A stretch of 64,000 nucleotides of DNA. It comes from Firmicutes bacterium HGW-Firmicutes-9 (GTDB lineage: Bacteria > Bacillota > Clostridia > Christensenellales > CAG-138). The DNA lies in assembly GCA_002841395.1 (NCBI GenBank), contig PGZM01000005.1:78556-142555 (forward strand), written 5' to 3'. Under the pieces are notes generated by a model. That model was not told the origin of the DNA. It worked only from the letters and a program-made list of their open reading frames with translations, and ran no database searches. Both the position numbers and the translations under genes were made by a program. How positions within the stretch are numbered: position 1 is the stretch's first letter; the number at the start of each line of letters is the position of its first letter. This document shows positions 1 through 9,534 of the stretch, one piece after another.

Positions 1-57
1 TCCGCTATTGCTGGGATATGGTATTAACTCTGCAATCATGAGTAGCTTTTGCTTCAT
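1..57 (-). CDS. Glycosyltransferase, N-terminus only (cut by window edge)
   Basis: On the minus strand an ATG at 57 opens a frame reading MKQKLLMIAELIPYPSNSG to the window edge. The pattern (short hydrophobic strand, then PYP.NSG) is how many GT4 glycosyltransferases begin. The ATG overlaps the stop codon of the preceding glycosyltransferase by one base (TAATG), so the two are translationally coupled and this is the next gene of the polysaccharide operon. Only 19 residues are visible, so the family assignment is an inference. Confidence 0.55.
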   Translation of the reverse strand, partial: MKQKLLMIAELIPYPSNSG

Positions 58-1115
58 TATTTGTTGTTATCTCCTTGCTCTTCTCTCAGTAGCGCTAGCC
101 ACTTCTTTCCAGCTTCAGACCAAGAATGCTCTTTGAGAACAGTATCTGGCGCATCGACAGGCTCTTTTAATGCATGTTCTAAATCTAAATTGGCTTTTGT
201 GGGATCAAGGTAGTGCACAGTGAGTCCGAAAATCTCCCGCATAACAGGAATGTCAGATACGATGGCCGGAATACCACATGCCAAAGCTTCCAATGGGGGT
301 ATACCAAACCCCTCATAAAAAGATGGAAATACTAGCGCTTTCGCACCAAGCAACAGGGCTTTCATGCGGGCATCGTTCTGATAACCAACATAATGAACAT
401 TGTTTGAATCGCATTCTACAGTGTCCGACCATAATCTCTTGTCTGTATCGCCCACGATGAGGTATTGGTTTTGCGGGTACAGCTTTGCATTTTCGTTGAT
501 CCACGCCAAGTTTTTATGTGGTGCAATACTCCCGATACATAGATAGTAGCTTTGCTTTTGAATAGCGGGATGCTGGAGAAACACCTGATCATCGGGTTGA
601 ATATACTGCATATGCTCCCAGCCACATCCTGCAATGAGGGTTTTGCCGGCAAGGGCCTTGCTACGCGCCAGCATTTCCGATTCGGAAAAGGCAGAGATGG
701 TCACCAGCCGCTTGGCTCTATGAACCGCGAGCCAGTAGGATAAAGAAAACTTGAACTTCGTTCGTGCTGTTTTTATGGTTGATTTACCATCACCATAACT
801 GAGGGGGCGAATATCAAAAAAAGTAGCAACGCTATTGCGGTATAAAACACCTTTGCTTGCAATGTTGACATACAGCGCGCCCTGCCTCTTTGCATAGCGT
901 TCCGCTTGTCGATAGTCCCACGCAGCACATTGTGGTAGCTCTACCAGCTTTATATTCTTATACACCCAGTCAAATGATTCGCCAGCTGGCAACACCACTT
1001 CAATATCCAGTTGTGCATTCGCGAGATTGTCAAGAACCTTCACTACTTCCGAAGCGTACCGAGGAATTCCGTTGAGTGGTAGCAGTAGCGTTCTGCCGTT
1101 GATAACAATTTTCAC
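57..1115 (-). CDS. GT4-type glycosyltransferase
   Basis: 352 residues; probably transfers a sugar from a nucleotide donor during surface-polysaccharide assembly at the cytoplasmic membrane face. The C-terminal half has the GT4 donor-site signature: EGFGIPPLEAL at about residues 268-278 followed by GIPAIVSD, with GSIAPHKNL near 196-203. The start is a GTG at 1115 preceded by AAGGAG. It lies 15 bp after the upstream glycosyltransferase and overlaps the downstream one. With GDP-D-rhamnose made by the same operon, a rhamnosyl- or mannosyltransferase role is plausible, but the sugar cannot be read from the sequence. Confidence 0.88.
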   Translation of the reverse strand: MKIVINGRTLLLPLNGIPRYASEVVKVLDNLANAQLDIEVVLPAGESFDWVYKNIKLVELPQCAAWDYRQAERYAKRQGALYVNIASKGVLYRNSVATFFDIRPLSYGDGKSTIKTARTKFKFSLSYWLAVHRAKRLVTISAFSESEMLARSKALAGKTLIAGCGWEHMQYIQPDDQVFLQHPAIQKQSYYLCIGSIAPHKNLAWINENAKLYPQNQYLIVGDTDKRLWSDTVECDSNNVHYVGYQNDARMKALLLGAKALVFPSFYEGFGIPPLEALACGIPAIVSDIPVMREIFGLTVHYLDPTKANLDLEHALKEPVDAPDTVLKEHSWSEAGKKWLALLREEQGDNNK

Positions 1116-1130
1116 GCTAACGATTCTCCT

Positions 1131-2186
1131 TTATTCAGTGTAGCAACTACGCATTGCCGCCAGCATAAGCGCGGCGGACTTCTCCCAGCTATATCGGCTC
1201 AGTGTATGTTCCGGCTCCTTAACTTGTTGCAACAATACTTTGTCTAGGTCTATGTCCGCATCATACGGTGAAATATAGTGAACACAATCACCAAGCACTT
1301 CCGGAAGCGAGGTCGCATTGGAAGATATCACTTTTGCACCCAGCGCCAATGCTTCCAATGGAGGCAAGCCAAACCCTTCATAAAGGGATGGGTAGATAAA
1401 CGCACGGCAATGCTGGATCATCGCGCAAGCATCCGCATCCGAGATGAAGCCAAGCATACGTACGTTGGAAGGTATGGTTACGGCCGCTGTTTCATAATGT
1501 CTGCCAGCTATGGCGAAAATACTGTCCGGGTTGCGCTTAGCAACGTCAATCAACCACGTTCCATTCTTGTTTTTTGCCAAAGTTGCGAGGGAAAAGTAGA
1601 AATCACCGGAACGCAAAAATGGATATCGTTCCTGCCAATCCTCGCTACAAGCATATTCCTGAACATGCTGCCACGCGCAAGGGATTACGCCTATTTTCGA
1701 ACGTGCAGTTGGATAGTGTTTCTGGATCTCAAGTAGACTAAATTCGCTATCGGTTATGATCCGTTTTTCGTGCCATGTGAGATATCGATATTGCAACATA
1801 TGCCAGAATCGAGACGCCCTGTTGCGGAGGGTGGTATAGTGGGATGGGTTCACTTTGTACATAATGTCGTGAATCACGGTTAAGCCAGGGCGTAAAAAAA
1901 AGGGAGCAACGTTACAAAGATTAACGCAGAGCCCTTTCGGATGATTGCGTAAATATCTGGGCAAACTGAGTTGTTCCCACAGTATTCCTGTATGTTTTCC
2001 ATAACGCAAGATTTGAATGTTGCGAAGCTCTGGAATATCCAGCGCATTGGGCGGAATCAAAAGTACAACTTCATCGTTGCTTTCTGTCAAGCATGAATCC
2101 ATTGCTTTGACCATCTCGCGACCATAGCGAACGATGCCCGATTGCGCATCTGCCATAAATTTTCCATTGATTACATAGAGACCCAT
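1131..2186 (-). CDS. GT4-type glycosyltransferase
   Basis: About 351 residues, similar in architecture to its downstream neighbour: an N-terminal VINGKF..AQSGIVRYGREM segment and a C-terminal YEGFGLPPLEALALG donor-binding motif. The ATG at 2186 is preferred; a GTG at 2198 would sit directly on the AAGGGGA ribosome binding site. Part of the GDP-D-rhamnose polysaccharide operon. The resemblance to the 57-1115 gene suggests an old duplication, with the two enzymes making successive linkages; that is inferred. Donor and acceptor are unknown. Confidence 0.87.
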   Translation of the reverse strand: MGLYVINGKFMADAQSGIVRYGREMVKAMDSCLTESNDEVVLLIPPNALDIPELRNIQILRYGKHTGILWEQLSLPRYLRNHPKGLCVNLCNVAPFFLRPGLTVIHDIMYKVNPSHYTTLRNRASRFWHMLQYRYLTWHEKRIITDSEFSLLEIQKHYPTARSKIGVIPCAWQHVQEYACSEDWQERYPFLRSGDFYFSLATLAKNKNGTWLIDVAKRNPDSIFAIAGRHYETAAVTIPSNVRMLGFISDADACAMIQHCRAFIYPSLYEGFGLPPLEALALGAKVISSNATSLPEVLGDCVHYISPYDADIDLDKVLLQQVKEPEHTLSRYSWEKSAALMLAAMRSCYTE

Positions 2187-2229
2187 CGTGTTTTTCACTT
2201 CCCCTTAGACCTTACGCTGTTGCTTGATA

Positions 2230-3393
2230 TCACTTTAGAAGTGAATCCAGCAGTTGTAACAGGTTGACTTTGAACTTCTCGGCCGAGAAGTTTTCTTGTA
2301 CTCGATCTTTTGCCTGTAAGCCGTATTGCCGGCGTAATGTTGCCGATTCTACGAGGTTCTTTAAAGCGCTTGCATAGGCCGCTGCATCAGCATTTGGGCA
2401 CTCGATACCGGTCACGCCATCCAAGTTAACAAAGTTTACGCCGCTGTGTGAGATTGTAAAGGTGACGACTGGCTTCCCATAAGACATGGCTTCAGCCTGC
2501 GCCAGACCGAATGCCTCATTGCGGGTAATGGAAGGAAAGCAGAAAATATCACACGCTTGCAGGTAGGCACGCCATTCTGAATCGCTGATTTTGCCCACAA
2601 ACAGCACTTTATCGTCTCCTTGTGCTTGCAATTTCAGGCTCTGAGTCAGTTCGCCCTCGCCAGCGATGATAAAAACAATGTTCGCCTTGCCAAGCAGTTT
2701 AGAAGCTTCAATCAAATATCGTATGCCCTTATAGGGCACGTGCCTACCAATTGAAAATGCGATAACCTTATCGGCGTAGCGCGCTTTGATCCGTGTTGCC
2801 TCGTCCATTTCTTCGGGGGAAATGATCAGGCGTTGCTCATCGATTGCATAGGGAAGAACCTCTTTTTTATCTTTAAAACTCACAGAGTAATAGGATTGGT
2901 TCACATGCATTGGTGTTGCGCCTACGATACGGTCAGCACGTTTTATCAAACGCAGGTTTTGCCTATGGAATAGCTTGCGTAGTATTCGTTGCTTGGTGAT
3001 ATCTAAGTGCCAGTATAGAACAAGTTTAAAATCCCGCTTGCGTTGCCCCAGAAGGATGCTTGCTACAAAAGGGTTCGGATAATGAAAGATCACAATATCC
3101 GGCATAAAGTTATCCAGTACACGTTTTAACTCACGCGGGTAAGTAAGCGAAATCGATTGAGAGCGCACTTTTGTAAAGCAACCACAACGGATGATTTCCA
3201 CCCCGTCTACAAAATCGTGTTTTGTCTCGTTTCGCTTACAAACGAGGTTTCCATTGGAGGCGTTCTCGTTAAAACAGATCACTTTTTGTTCAACATTCTG
3301 CTCTGTTTTCAAGGATCGAACGATATCACGTGCCACTTGTTCGATTCCGCCAATGTTTGGATAATAATAATTGGATATTTGCAGGATTTTCAT
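2230..3393 (-). CDS. GT4 glycosyltransferase, mannosyl/rhamnosyltransferase-like
   Basis: 387 residues. The N-terminus (MKILQISNYYYP..GGIEQV) is the GT-B acceptor-domain start with a glycine-rich loop; the C-terminal domain has FSIGRHVPYKGIRYLI and the donor motif EAFGLAQAEAMSYGKPVV near residue 300. This pattern is common in mannosyltransferases and in D-rhamnosyltransferases using GDP-sugars. It lies between the GDP-D-rhamnose synthesis genes and the other glycosyltransferases. Substrate assignment is inference from context. The Shine-Dalgarno (GAGGAG) is rather far, about 13 nt, from the ATG. Confidence 0.87.
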   Translation of the reverse strand: MKILQISNYYYPNIGGIEQVARDIVRSLKTEQNVEQKVICFNENASNGNLVCKRNETKHDFVDGVEIIRCGCFTKVRSQSISLTYPRELKRVLDNFMPDIVIFHYPNPFVASILLGQRKRDFKLVLYWHLDITKQRILRKLFHRQNLRLIKRADRIVGATPMHVNQSYYSVSFKDKKEVLPYAIDEQRLIISPEEMDEATRIKARYADKVIAFSIGRHVPYKGIRYLIEASKLLGKANIVFIIAGEGELTQSLKLQAQGDDKVLFVGKISDSEWRAYLQACDIFCFPSITRNEAFGLAQAEAMSYGKPVVTFTISHSGVNFVNLDGVTGIECPNADAAAYASALKNLVESATLRRQYGLQAKDRVQENFSAEKFKVNLLQLLDSLLK

Positions 3394-3525
3394 ACTCGTT
3401 GCTAATACTCCTCAGGTACGATCAAATCTTTGGCTTCTAATACATATATACTGGAGTCCAGCTTGCTCTTCGGCGGTTACCACATATGGTTGCATGCAGA
3501 CGGGCACAGCATCAGCCACCCTGCC

Positions 3526-4455
3526 TTAGGTAGCGCGGCAGTAATACGCGTACATGTCCCGCAAGGTATCGTATAAATCGATACGAGGCTCCCAACCCAA
3601 CTCGCGCTTGATATAGCGGTTATCGCACTGGATAATCTGATTCTCAGCAGGTCTGAAACGCTCCGGGTCCACCTGAATATCAATCGATTTTGTGCTTAGA
3701 GATACGATAAATGTAAGCAGGTCAATAAGCGGATAAGCAGTTCCGGAGCCTACATTGTAAGTATTGGCGCACTTGTCACTTTCTACAATCATGCGATAAG
3801 CTCGAGTTACATCTCGCACATCGCAAAAATCTCGGGCAACAGATAGGTTGCCTACTTTAATAATACCTGGTTTTCCGCTCATTTCGATTTGCGCTACTTG
3901 TTTGCAAAAACTGGGAAGCACAAAGCTTTCACTCTGCCCAACGCCTGTATGGTTGAAAGGGCGTACGTAGTAGATCTTCATACCATACTTTGAGCGATAA
4001 GTATCACAAAACTTTGCCTGCGCCATTTTAGATATGCCATATGGGTTGTTTGCGTTCAAAGGCACTTGCTCATCAATTGGACGGTCAACAGCCTGGAATT
4101 CTTCACTAGACCCAATAAATAACACTTTGATCCCGATATCTAGAGTTCTGATCGCCTCTAGGATGTTCAGCGCACCGATGACATTCACTTGCATGGTGGT
4201 TTGCGGCATGTTCCAAGAAACCCAAACGCTGCTGATGGCAGCCAGGTTAATGATTATATCCGGTTTTGTTTTGGCAATCAGCTCGCTCACGGCATCAATG
4301 TTCAATAAATCTGCCGCCTGAAAATCGATCCAATCCGGCAGGGAGAGGCTACAGGCAATATCGCTGCCGTAGATGTTGTATCCGTTTTCATGAAATTCTT
4401 TAGCCACATAGCGCCCAACAAAGCCACCAATGCCAAATATGAGTACACTTTTCAT
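3526..4455 (-). CDS. rmd: GDP-6-deoxy-D-mannose reductase (GDP-D-rhamnose synthesis)
   Basis: About 309 residues, extended-SDR family. It reduces GDP-4-keto-6-deoxy-D-mannose to GDP-D-rhamnose. Visible features are the Rossmann glycine loop FGIGGFVG near the N-terminus, the catalytic YGISK pair mid-protein, and RPFNHTGVGQ, a motif typical of RMD-type reductases rather than of GDP-L-fucose synthases. The ATG at 4455 is chosen because family members begin with the MKSVLIFGIGG strand; an in-frame ATG at 4497 would add 14 atypical residues. Placed directly after gmd in the operon, giving the two-step route from GDP-mannose. Confidence 0.85.
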   Translation of the reverse strand: MKSVLIFGIGGFVGRYVAKEFHENGYNIYGSDIACSLSLPDWIDFQAADLLNIDAVSELIAKTKPDIIINLAAISSVWVSWNMPQTTMQVNVIGALNILEAIRTLDIGIKVLFIGSSEEFQAVDRPIDEQVPLNANNPYGISKMAQAKFCDTYRSKYGMKIYYVRPFNHTGVGQSESFVLPSFCKQVAQIEMSGKPGIIKVGNLSVARDFCDVRDVTRAYRMIVESDKCANTYNVGSGTAYPLIDLLTFIVSLSTKSIDIQVDPERFRPAENQIIQCDNRYIKRELGWEPRIDLYDTLRDMYAYYCRAT

Positions 4456-4513
4456 CTTCTCTACCATTTTACCATGCAAGCGATGGCGTCGATACAAGTT
4501 ATGCCGCGATGTA

Positions 4514-5563
4514 TCAGGATTGCTTACCTGTTTCCAGTTCCCTTTTCACCTGCTCAAGATCATGTTTTGCCATGATCGAGCACAGCTCGTGCAGAGAGGT
4601 CTGCTGCGGGTTCCAGCCCAACACGTTTTTGGCTTTGCTAGGATCACCCAGCAAGTTGACCACGTCAGTCGGCCTGAACCAGCGAGGATTTACGCATACC
4701 AACATTCTGCCGGTTTTCGTATCGTACCCCTTTTCCTCAAGCCCGCTGCCTCGCCACTCCAGCTCAATGCCATCACAGGCAAAAGCGAAGGTCGTAAATT
4801 CCCGTACAGTGTGTTGTATACCGGTTGCGATCACAAAATCGTCGGGTTCATCCTGTTGCAGGATCAGCCACATGCATTCCACGTAATCCTTGGCGTATCC
4901 CCAATCTCGCAGCGAATCCAAATTTCCCAACTCCAGATGATCCTGCAAACCGCAAGCGATGCGCGCGGCCGCCATCGTAATTTTTCGGGTCACAAAATTT
5001 TCGCCCCGGCGCTCCGATTCGTGGTTAAACAGTATACCGTTTGTGGCAAACATGCCATATGCTTCACGGTACTCCTTGATCATCCAATAACCATATTGCT
5101 TGGCGATCGCATAAGGGCTGTATGGGTGGAAAGGGGTTGTTTCGCTTTGAGGGCATTCTTCGACCTTGCCGAACAGCTCCGATGTAGATGCTTGATAGAT
5201 ACGGCAGTGCTTTTCAAAACCAAGCGTATGAACGGCTTCCAGAATGCGCAAAACGCCAAGCGCATCTACATCGCCAGTGTATTCTGCCGCCTCAAAGCTA
5301 ACGCCAACATGGCTCTGAGCTGCTAGGTTGTAGATCTCGTCAGGTTTTACATTCTTGATGACCCTGAGCAGGCTTAGGGAATCGGACAGATCCCCTTCCC
5401 ACAGGCGGATCGAATTGTTAGCAATCAAATGGTTGATGCGTTCCGTTGTCGATACCGATGATCGACGGATGATGCCATGTACCTCATAGCCTTTTTCTAG
5501 TAAAAAATCGGCCAAGTAGGAACCGTCTTGTCCTGTGATTCCAGTTATCAATGCTCTTTTCAT
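4514..5563 (-). CDS. gmd: GDP-mannose 4,6-dehydratase
   Basis: 349 residues from the ATG at 5563 (an ATG seven codons upstream lacks a good ribosome binding site). Converts GDP-D-mannose to GDP-4-keto-6-deoxy-D-mannose with bound NADP. Evidence: [19 protein letters not shown] dinucleotide loop at the N-terminus, IIRRSS cofactor-phosphate contact, STSELFGKV substrate motif and catalytic YSPYAIAK. Full length for the family. It feeds the adjacent rmd reductase and receives GDP-mannose from the manC product encoded just upstream. Confidence 0.95.
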   Translation of the reverse strand: MKRALITGITGQDGSYLADFLLEKGYEVHGIIRRSSVSTTERINHLIANNSIRLWEGDLSDSLSLLRVIKNVKPDEIYNLAAQSHVGVSFEAAEYTGDVDALGVLRILEAVHTLGFEKHCRIYQASTSELFGKVEECPQSETTPFHPYSPYAIAKQYGYWMIKEYREAYGMFATNGILFNHESERRGENFVTRKITMAAARIACGLQDHLELGNLDSLRDWGYAKDYVECMWLILQQDEPDDFVIATGIQHTVREFTTFAFACDGIELEWRGSGLEEKGYDTKTGRMLVCVNPRWFRPTDVVNLLGDPSKAKNVLGWNPQQTSLHELCSIMAKHDLEQVKRELETGKQS

Positions 5564-5606
5564 ATGTAACTCACTTTCGTACATTCAATTTATACGGTCT
5601 TTGCCA

Positions 5607-6677
5607 CTAAATATATTCTATCCGGTCACAGATGCGAAGGTTTTCAAGCACTTTCTTGATGTCATCGACGTTTTCCTTCTGGCAAATCAAAATTGCGTCG
5701 GGCGTATCTACGACGATCAGGTTTTGCACGCCGACGGCTGCGATGAGCTTAGTTCCGCCCTGCAGGATGCAATTCTTGGTTTCCACCGTGATCAGATTAC
5801 CATTCATAACGTTGCCGAATTCGTTTGTGGGGTTAATCCGCTCCAGCGCGAGCCAGGAACCCACGTCATCCCAACCAAACGAACCGGGGAGGGTGTAGAT
5901 GTCGTCTGCATGCTCCAGGATGCCGTAGTCGATTGAGATCGAGCGCATCTTTGCAAACTCATCCTTTAATACACTCTGCTCATGCTCGGTGCCAAACGCC
6001 TTCTGAATTTTCCGAAGACCCTCATAGGTTTCCGGCATGTGCTGCTGCAATTTATCGAGGATCGAGGACAATTTCCAGACGAACATGCCGCTGTTCCAGA
6101 GGTATTGCCCACTCTCAAAATACATCTTTGCCGTGTCTAGATTCGGTTTCTCAACGAACTTGGCGGCTCTATACGCTTGCCCTATTCTGCTGTTCTCGTC
6201 AAAGCGGATATAGCCGTATCCCGTCTCAGGATAATCCGGCGGAATGCCGATGGTGACAAGATTGCTGTTTTCCTCCGCAACCTGGCAGGCGTTTCTGAGC
6301 GACTGAACAAATAGTGTCTTCTGCTTGATCAGGTGGTCAGACGGCAGCACAAGCATCAGCGCATCGTCCTGTTTTTTAAGAATATGCATGGCGCCAAGCC
6401 CGATGCAGGGCGCGGTGTTGCGCCCGACCGGCTCGCAGATGATATTCTCCACAGGCAGGTCCGGCAGCTGGGCCTGCACCAGATCGCGGTAGCTCTCGTT
6501 TGTCGCGATATAGATATCCTCGATCGCAACAAGCGGCAGGATGCGCTCCACCGTGAGCTGGAGCATCGTTTTTCCGTCGGTTGTGAGCGAGAGAAACTGT
6601 TTGGGCAAGCTTTTTCTGCTCTTGGGCCAAAAACGTTCGCCGCGACCGCCGGCCATGATCAACGCGGTTTTCTTCAT
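5607..6677 (-). CDS. manC: Mannose-1-phosphate guanylyltransferase
   Basis: 356 residues from the ATG at 6677, preceded by AAGGGGG. Makes GDP-mannose from mannose-1-phosphate and GTP. The N-terminus carries the pyrophosphorylase signature AGGRGERFWPKSRKSLPKQF, followed by a Rossmann-like nucleotidyltransferase domain with VLPSDHLI and FVEKP. It lacks the C-terminal mannose-6-phosphate isomerase domain of bifunctional ManC/AlgA enzymes, consistent with a separate manA gene immediately upstream. Third step of the operon's GDP-D-rhamnose pathway. Confidence 0.93.
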   Translation of the reverse strand: MKKTALIMAGGRGERFWPKSRKSLPKQFLSLTTDGKTMLQLTVERILPLVAIEDIYIATNESYRDLVQAQLPDLPVENIICEPVGRNTAPCIGLGAMHILKKQDDALMLVLPSDHLIKQKTLFVQSLRNACQVAEENSNLVTIGIPPDYPETGYGYIRFDENSRIGQAYRAAKFVEKPNLDTAKMYFESGQYLWNSGMFVWKLSSILDKLQQHMPETYEGLRKIQKAFGTEHEQSVLKDEFAKMRSISIDYGILEHADDIYTLPGSFGWDDVGSWLALERINPTNEFGNVMNGNLITVETKNCILQGGTKLIAAVGVQNLIVVDTPDAILICQKENVDDIKKVLENLRICDRIEYI

Positions 6678-6745
6678 CGTAGTCCCCCTTTTATCGTCCA
6701 CTCAATTTCCGTGTTTAAAGATGTTCCTATACAAAACAATCATAT

Positions 6746-7714
6746 TTAAACATGTGAGAGCAGCATTCTGCAGCTGCCCTCTACAAAGTATTCACCTAGT
6801 ACTGCTGGAATGAAGAAGGAGTTTCCCTTTCGAAACGGTATCTCCCAATCTTTATACCGCAGCACGCCGTGCCCTTCGACAAACAGAATATGCTGAAAGC
6901 TCCTTGGATCGCTTCGTATATGCACGTCTTTGGTGATGTCGAAGCGATAGGCCCGAAAATAGCGGCAGGAGAACATCTCCGCCATCGAGAATCCGTCGAA
7001 CAATGCGCCGCTGTTTACCTTGCAATTGGTTGGTATAATAGGTGTATAGTCTATAACAGATTTTGCTCTTTGTAAATGCAACGGGCGCATTTCGCCCCGC
7101 ATATTCTGTCGCAGATAGTCGTAGATGCGGAATGTCGTATCGGAGTTTTGCTGGATCTCGGCGATCACGATTCCGCTGCAGATGGCGTGAATCACACCAG
7201 GTAAAATATAGAAAACGTCTCCGCGCTCCACCGGCACTTTGTTCAGCACATCGAAGATTGTACCGTCGTTTACGCGCTGGATGAACTCGTTTTCGTCGAT
7301 CTTCCTGGAAAAACCGTAGTAGATATAGGCGTGGGGCAGGCAATCCACCACATACCACATCTCCGCCTTGCCCTGCTCGCCGGCGTCCATCTGCGCCGTG
7401 TCTTCTGAAGGGTGCACCTGAATGGAGAGATCGCTCTCGGCGTCGATGAGCTTCACCAGCAGCGGAAAACGATCCTTCGGACATTGCGTACCCCAGAAGC
7501 GATCCGCGTCTAGCTGTCTTAAATCCTCCAGTGTCTTGCCAGCGAGCGAACCGTTTGTGATGGTAGACTTGTCATCGTTGCGGTTTACGAGTTCCCAGCT
7601 TTCCGCGGTTGGCGTTGGTGCATCTTCTTTTCCAAATTCGTTGCACAATCTGGAACCACCCCAAAGGTAGTCCTTATAGCAGGGTTTTAACAACATGGGA
7701 TAGATTTCTATCAC
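6746..7714 (-). CDS. manA: Mannose-6-phosphate isomerase, class I
   Basis: 322 residues from a GTG at 7714 with GGGAG eight bases upstream. Interconverts fructose-6-phosphate and mannose-6-phosphate. The type I PMI cupin metal site is visible: SIQVHPSED near residue 100 and PGVIHAICSG near 180, with the family start LLKPCYKDYLWGG. The length is that of the short Firmicute enzymes. It draws central carbon into the GDP-mannose/GDP-D-rhamnose pathway of this operon. Confidence 0.93.
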   Translation of the reverse strand: MIEIYPMLLKPCYKDYLWGGSRLCNEFGKEDAPTPTAESWELVNRNDDKSTITNGSLAGKTLEDLRQLDADRFWGTQCPKDRFPLLVKLIDAESDLSIQVHPSEDTAQMDAGEQGKAEMWYVVDCLPHAYIYYGFSRKIDENEFIQRVNDGTIFDVLNKVPVERGDVFYILPGVIHAICSGIVIAEIQQNSDTTFRIYDYLRQNMRGEMRPLHLQRAKSVIDYTPIIPTNCKVNSGALFDGFSMAEMFSCRYFRAYRFDITKDVHIRSDPRSFQHILFVEGHGVLRYKDWEIPFRKGNSFFIPAVLGEYFVEGSCRMLLSHV

Positions 7715-7785
7715 GTATTATTCTCCCAAATTTGAATAGTTTTGTATCAGTTTACTAACTATACGATCCCGTTCATCCGGAAGGG

Positions 7786-9534
7786 TTAGGGTTGCCGCTC
7801 CAACACGCTCTCTCGGGCGCTCGCGCGATCTTCATAGACCGTGGCATTCATGTCGCGCTCCATCTCGTCAAGCAGTTTCACGCACGCTGCTTTAGAATCC
7901 GACGTCGCGGTGAGATATATCTTCAGCTTTGGCTCCGTGCCGGAGGGGCGGATGACCACCTCGTTTCCACCTAGTAGAAAAAAGCGAATTACGTTCGATT
8001 TCGGCAGGTCGATGGGTTCTTCTTTGCCGTCCTGCGTGCGAACGGAGAGTTGATAGTCAGCCACCGCCTCAACGGAAAGGCCCGCAATCTGCGAAAGCGG
8101 CTCATCACGCAGTGATGCCATGAGCGCGTTCATCTTAGCAAAGCCGGTGCTACCATCGAACGAAAACGAGAGTAGTCGGCTTTGATAAAAGCCAAACTGC
8201 TCATACAACGTGTCTAGCACGTCCAGCAGGGACTTGCCTTGCGCTTTATAATAGGCAAACAGCTCACAGATGAGCAGCGACGCGTTGACCGCGTCCTTGT
8301 CCCGCACAAACGTGCCGCTGAGATAACCATAGCTCTCTTCAAAACCGAAGATGTAACGTGTCTCCTCATGCTTGCTTTCCAGCAGGCCGATCTGTTCGCC
8401 GATGAACTTGAAACCCGTCAGTACGTCGATTAGCTCCACACCATACTTTGCGGCGACACGCTTTGCCATCGGAGTTGTCACAATTGTAGTCACTGCGACG
8501 GGGTGTTTTGGCATAGTGCCGGATGCAAGTCGCATGCGGCAGATGAAGTCGAACAGCAGCACGCCCATCTCATTCCCGTTGATAAGGGTATAGCCGTCTC
8601 TGCTCCTTACGGCAGCGCCCACGCGGTCGCAGTCAGGATCGGTCGCGAGTAATAGCTCGCTGCCGGTTTGCTCCGCCCAACGCAGGCCGACATCAAGCGC
8701 CTCGCGCACCTCGGGATTGGGAAACGGGCAAGTGGGGAAGTTTCCGTCCGGCTCGTGCTGCTCATCAGGAATCACGATGTTGGTAAAACCGTTTTCGGTG
8801 AGGCACCGCGGCACGCAGTTGATACCCGCGCCGTTGAGCGGCGTATAGACGATTGACACACCGCGATCAACCGTGCGCGGAAGCACGGATGCACCCGCCA
8901 CCGCGTCAAGATACCGCCGGATGGTATCCTCACCAATGATGCGGATAATGCCGCTTCTGACGCCCTCCTCAAAATCGATCCGCAGCACATCGGCAAACGG
9001 ATTGACCGCGTCGATGCGCTGCTGAATCTCGCTTGCGGCCTCGGTCGTAATCTGGCAGCCATCGGGTCCGTAGACCTTGTAGCCGTTGTATTTCGCAGGG
9101 TTGTGGCTGGCGGTGATCACGATGCCGCCGGAACAGCCAAGCGAGCGCACTGCAAAGGAGAGTGACGGCGTCGGCATTATCTGTGGATACATCCAAACCT
9201 GAATGCCGTTGCCCGCAAACACCTCCGCCGCCGCCTGCGCGAAGCGGCTGGATTTAATCCGGCTGTCGTAGGCGATGGCGGCCATGGGAGCAATGAATTT
9301 TGCGTTGATGTACTGGCTGTAACCCTGCGTCGCTTTGGCGACGGTGTGCACGTTCATTCGGTTGATACCAGCGCCGATCATGCCGCGAAGTCCACCCGTA
9401 CCAAACTCCAACTCCCGATAAAATCGGTCTTCGATCTGGGCTGGTTCATTGGCAATTTGCCGGAGCTCTTCCACTACATCTATATCCAGAGTTGCTAATT
9501 CGCGCCAAAGAAGATACACATCAAGCATGCTCAT
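7786..9534 (-). CDS. pgcA: Phosphoglucomutase/phosphomannomutase (alpha-D-phosphohexomutase)
   Basis: 582 residues from ATG at 9534; AAAGGGAG sits eight bases upstream and overlaps a spurious in-frame ATG. Interconverts hexose-6-P and hexose-1-P. All four phosphohexomutase landmarks are present: the phosphoserine loop TASHNPAKYNG, the metal loop DPDCDRVG, the sugar loop GFEESYGY and the phosphate loop RPSGTEPKLKIY. Length and order match the 580-residue Firmicute PgcA type. It is the first gene of the operon and supplies mannose-1-P to manC, probably also glucose-1-P for other pathways. Confidence 0.92.
   Translation of the reverse strand: MSMLDVYLLWRELATLDIDVVEELRQIANEPAQIEDRFYRELEFGTGGLRGMIGAGINRMNVHTVAKATQGYSQYINAKFIAPMAAIAYDSRIKSSRFAQAAAEVFAGNGIQVWMYPQIMPTPSLSFAVRSLGCSGGIVITASHNPAKYNGYKVYGPDGCQITTEAASEIQQRIDAVNPFADVLRIDFEEGVRSGIIRIIGEDTIRRYLDAVAGASVLPRTVDRGVSIVYTPLNGAGINCVPRCLTENGFTNIVIPDEQHEPDGNFPTCPFPNPEVREALDVGLRWAEQTGSELLLATDPDCDRVGAAVRSRDGYTLINGNEMGVLLFDFICRMRLASGTMPKHPVAVTTIVTTPMAKRVAAKYGVELIDVLTGFKFIGEQIGLLESKHEETRYIFGFEESYGYLSGTFVRDKDAVNASLLICELFAYYKAQGKSLLDVLDTLYEQFGFYQSRLLSFSFDGSTGFAKMNALMASLRDEPLSQIAGLSVEAVADYQLSVRTQDGKEEPIDLPKSNVIRFFLLGGNEVVIRPSGTEPKLKIYLTATSDSKAACVKLLDEMERDMNATVYEDRASARESVLERQP

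Noticed and set aside
3526..4455. GDP-L-fucose synthase (fcl)
   Set aside because: RPFNHTGVGQ and overall pattern fit the RMD reductase better than the fucose synthase epimerase/reductase.
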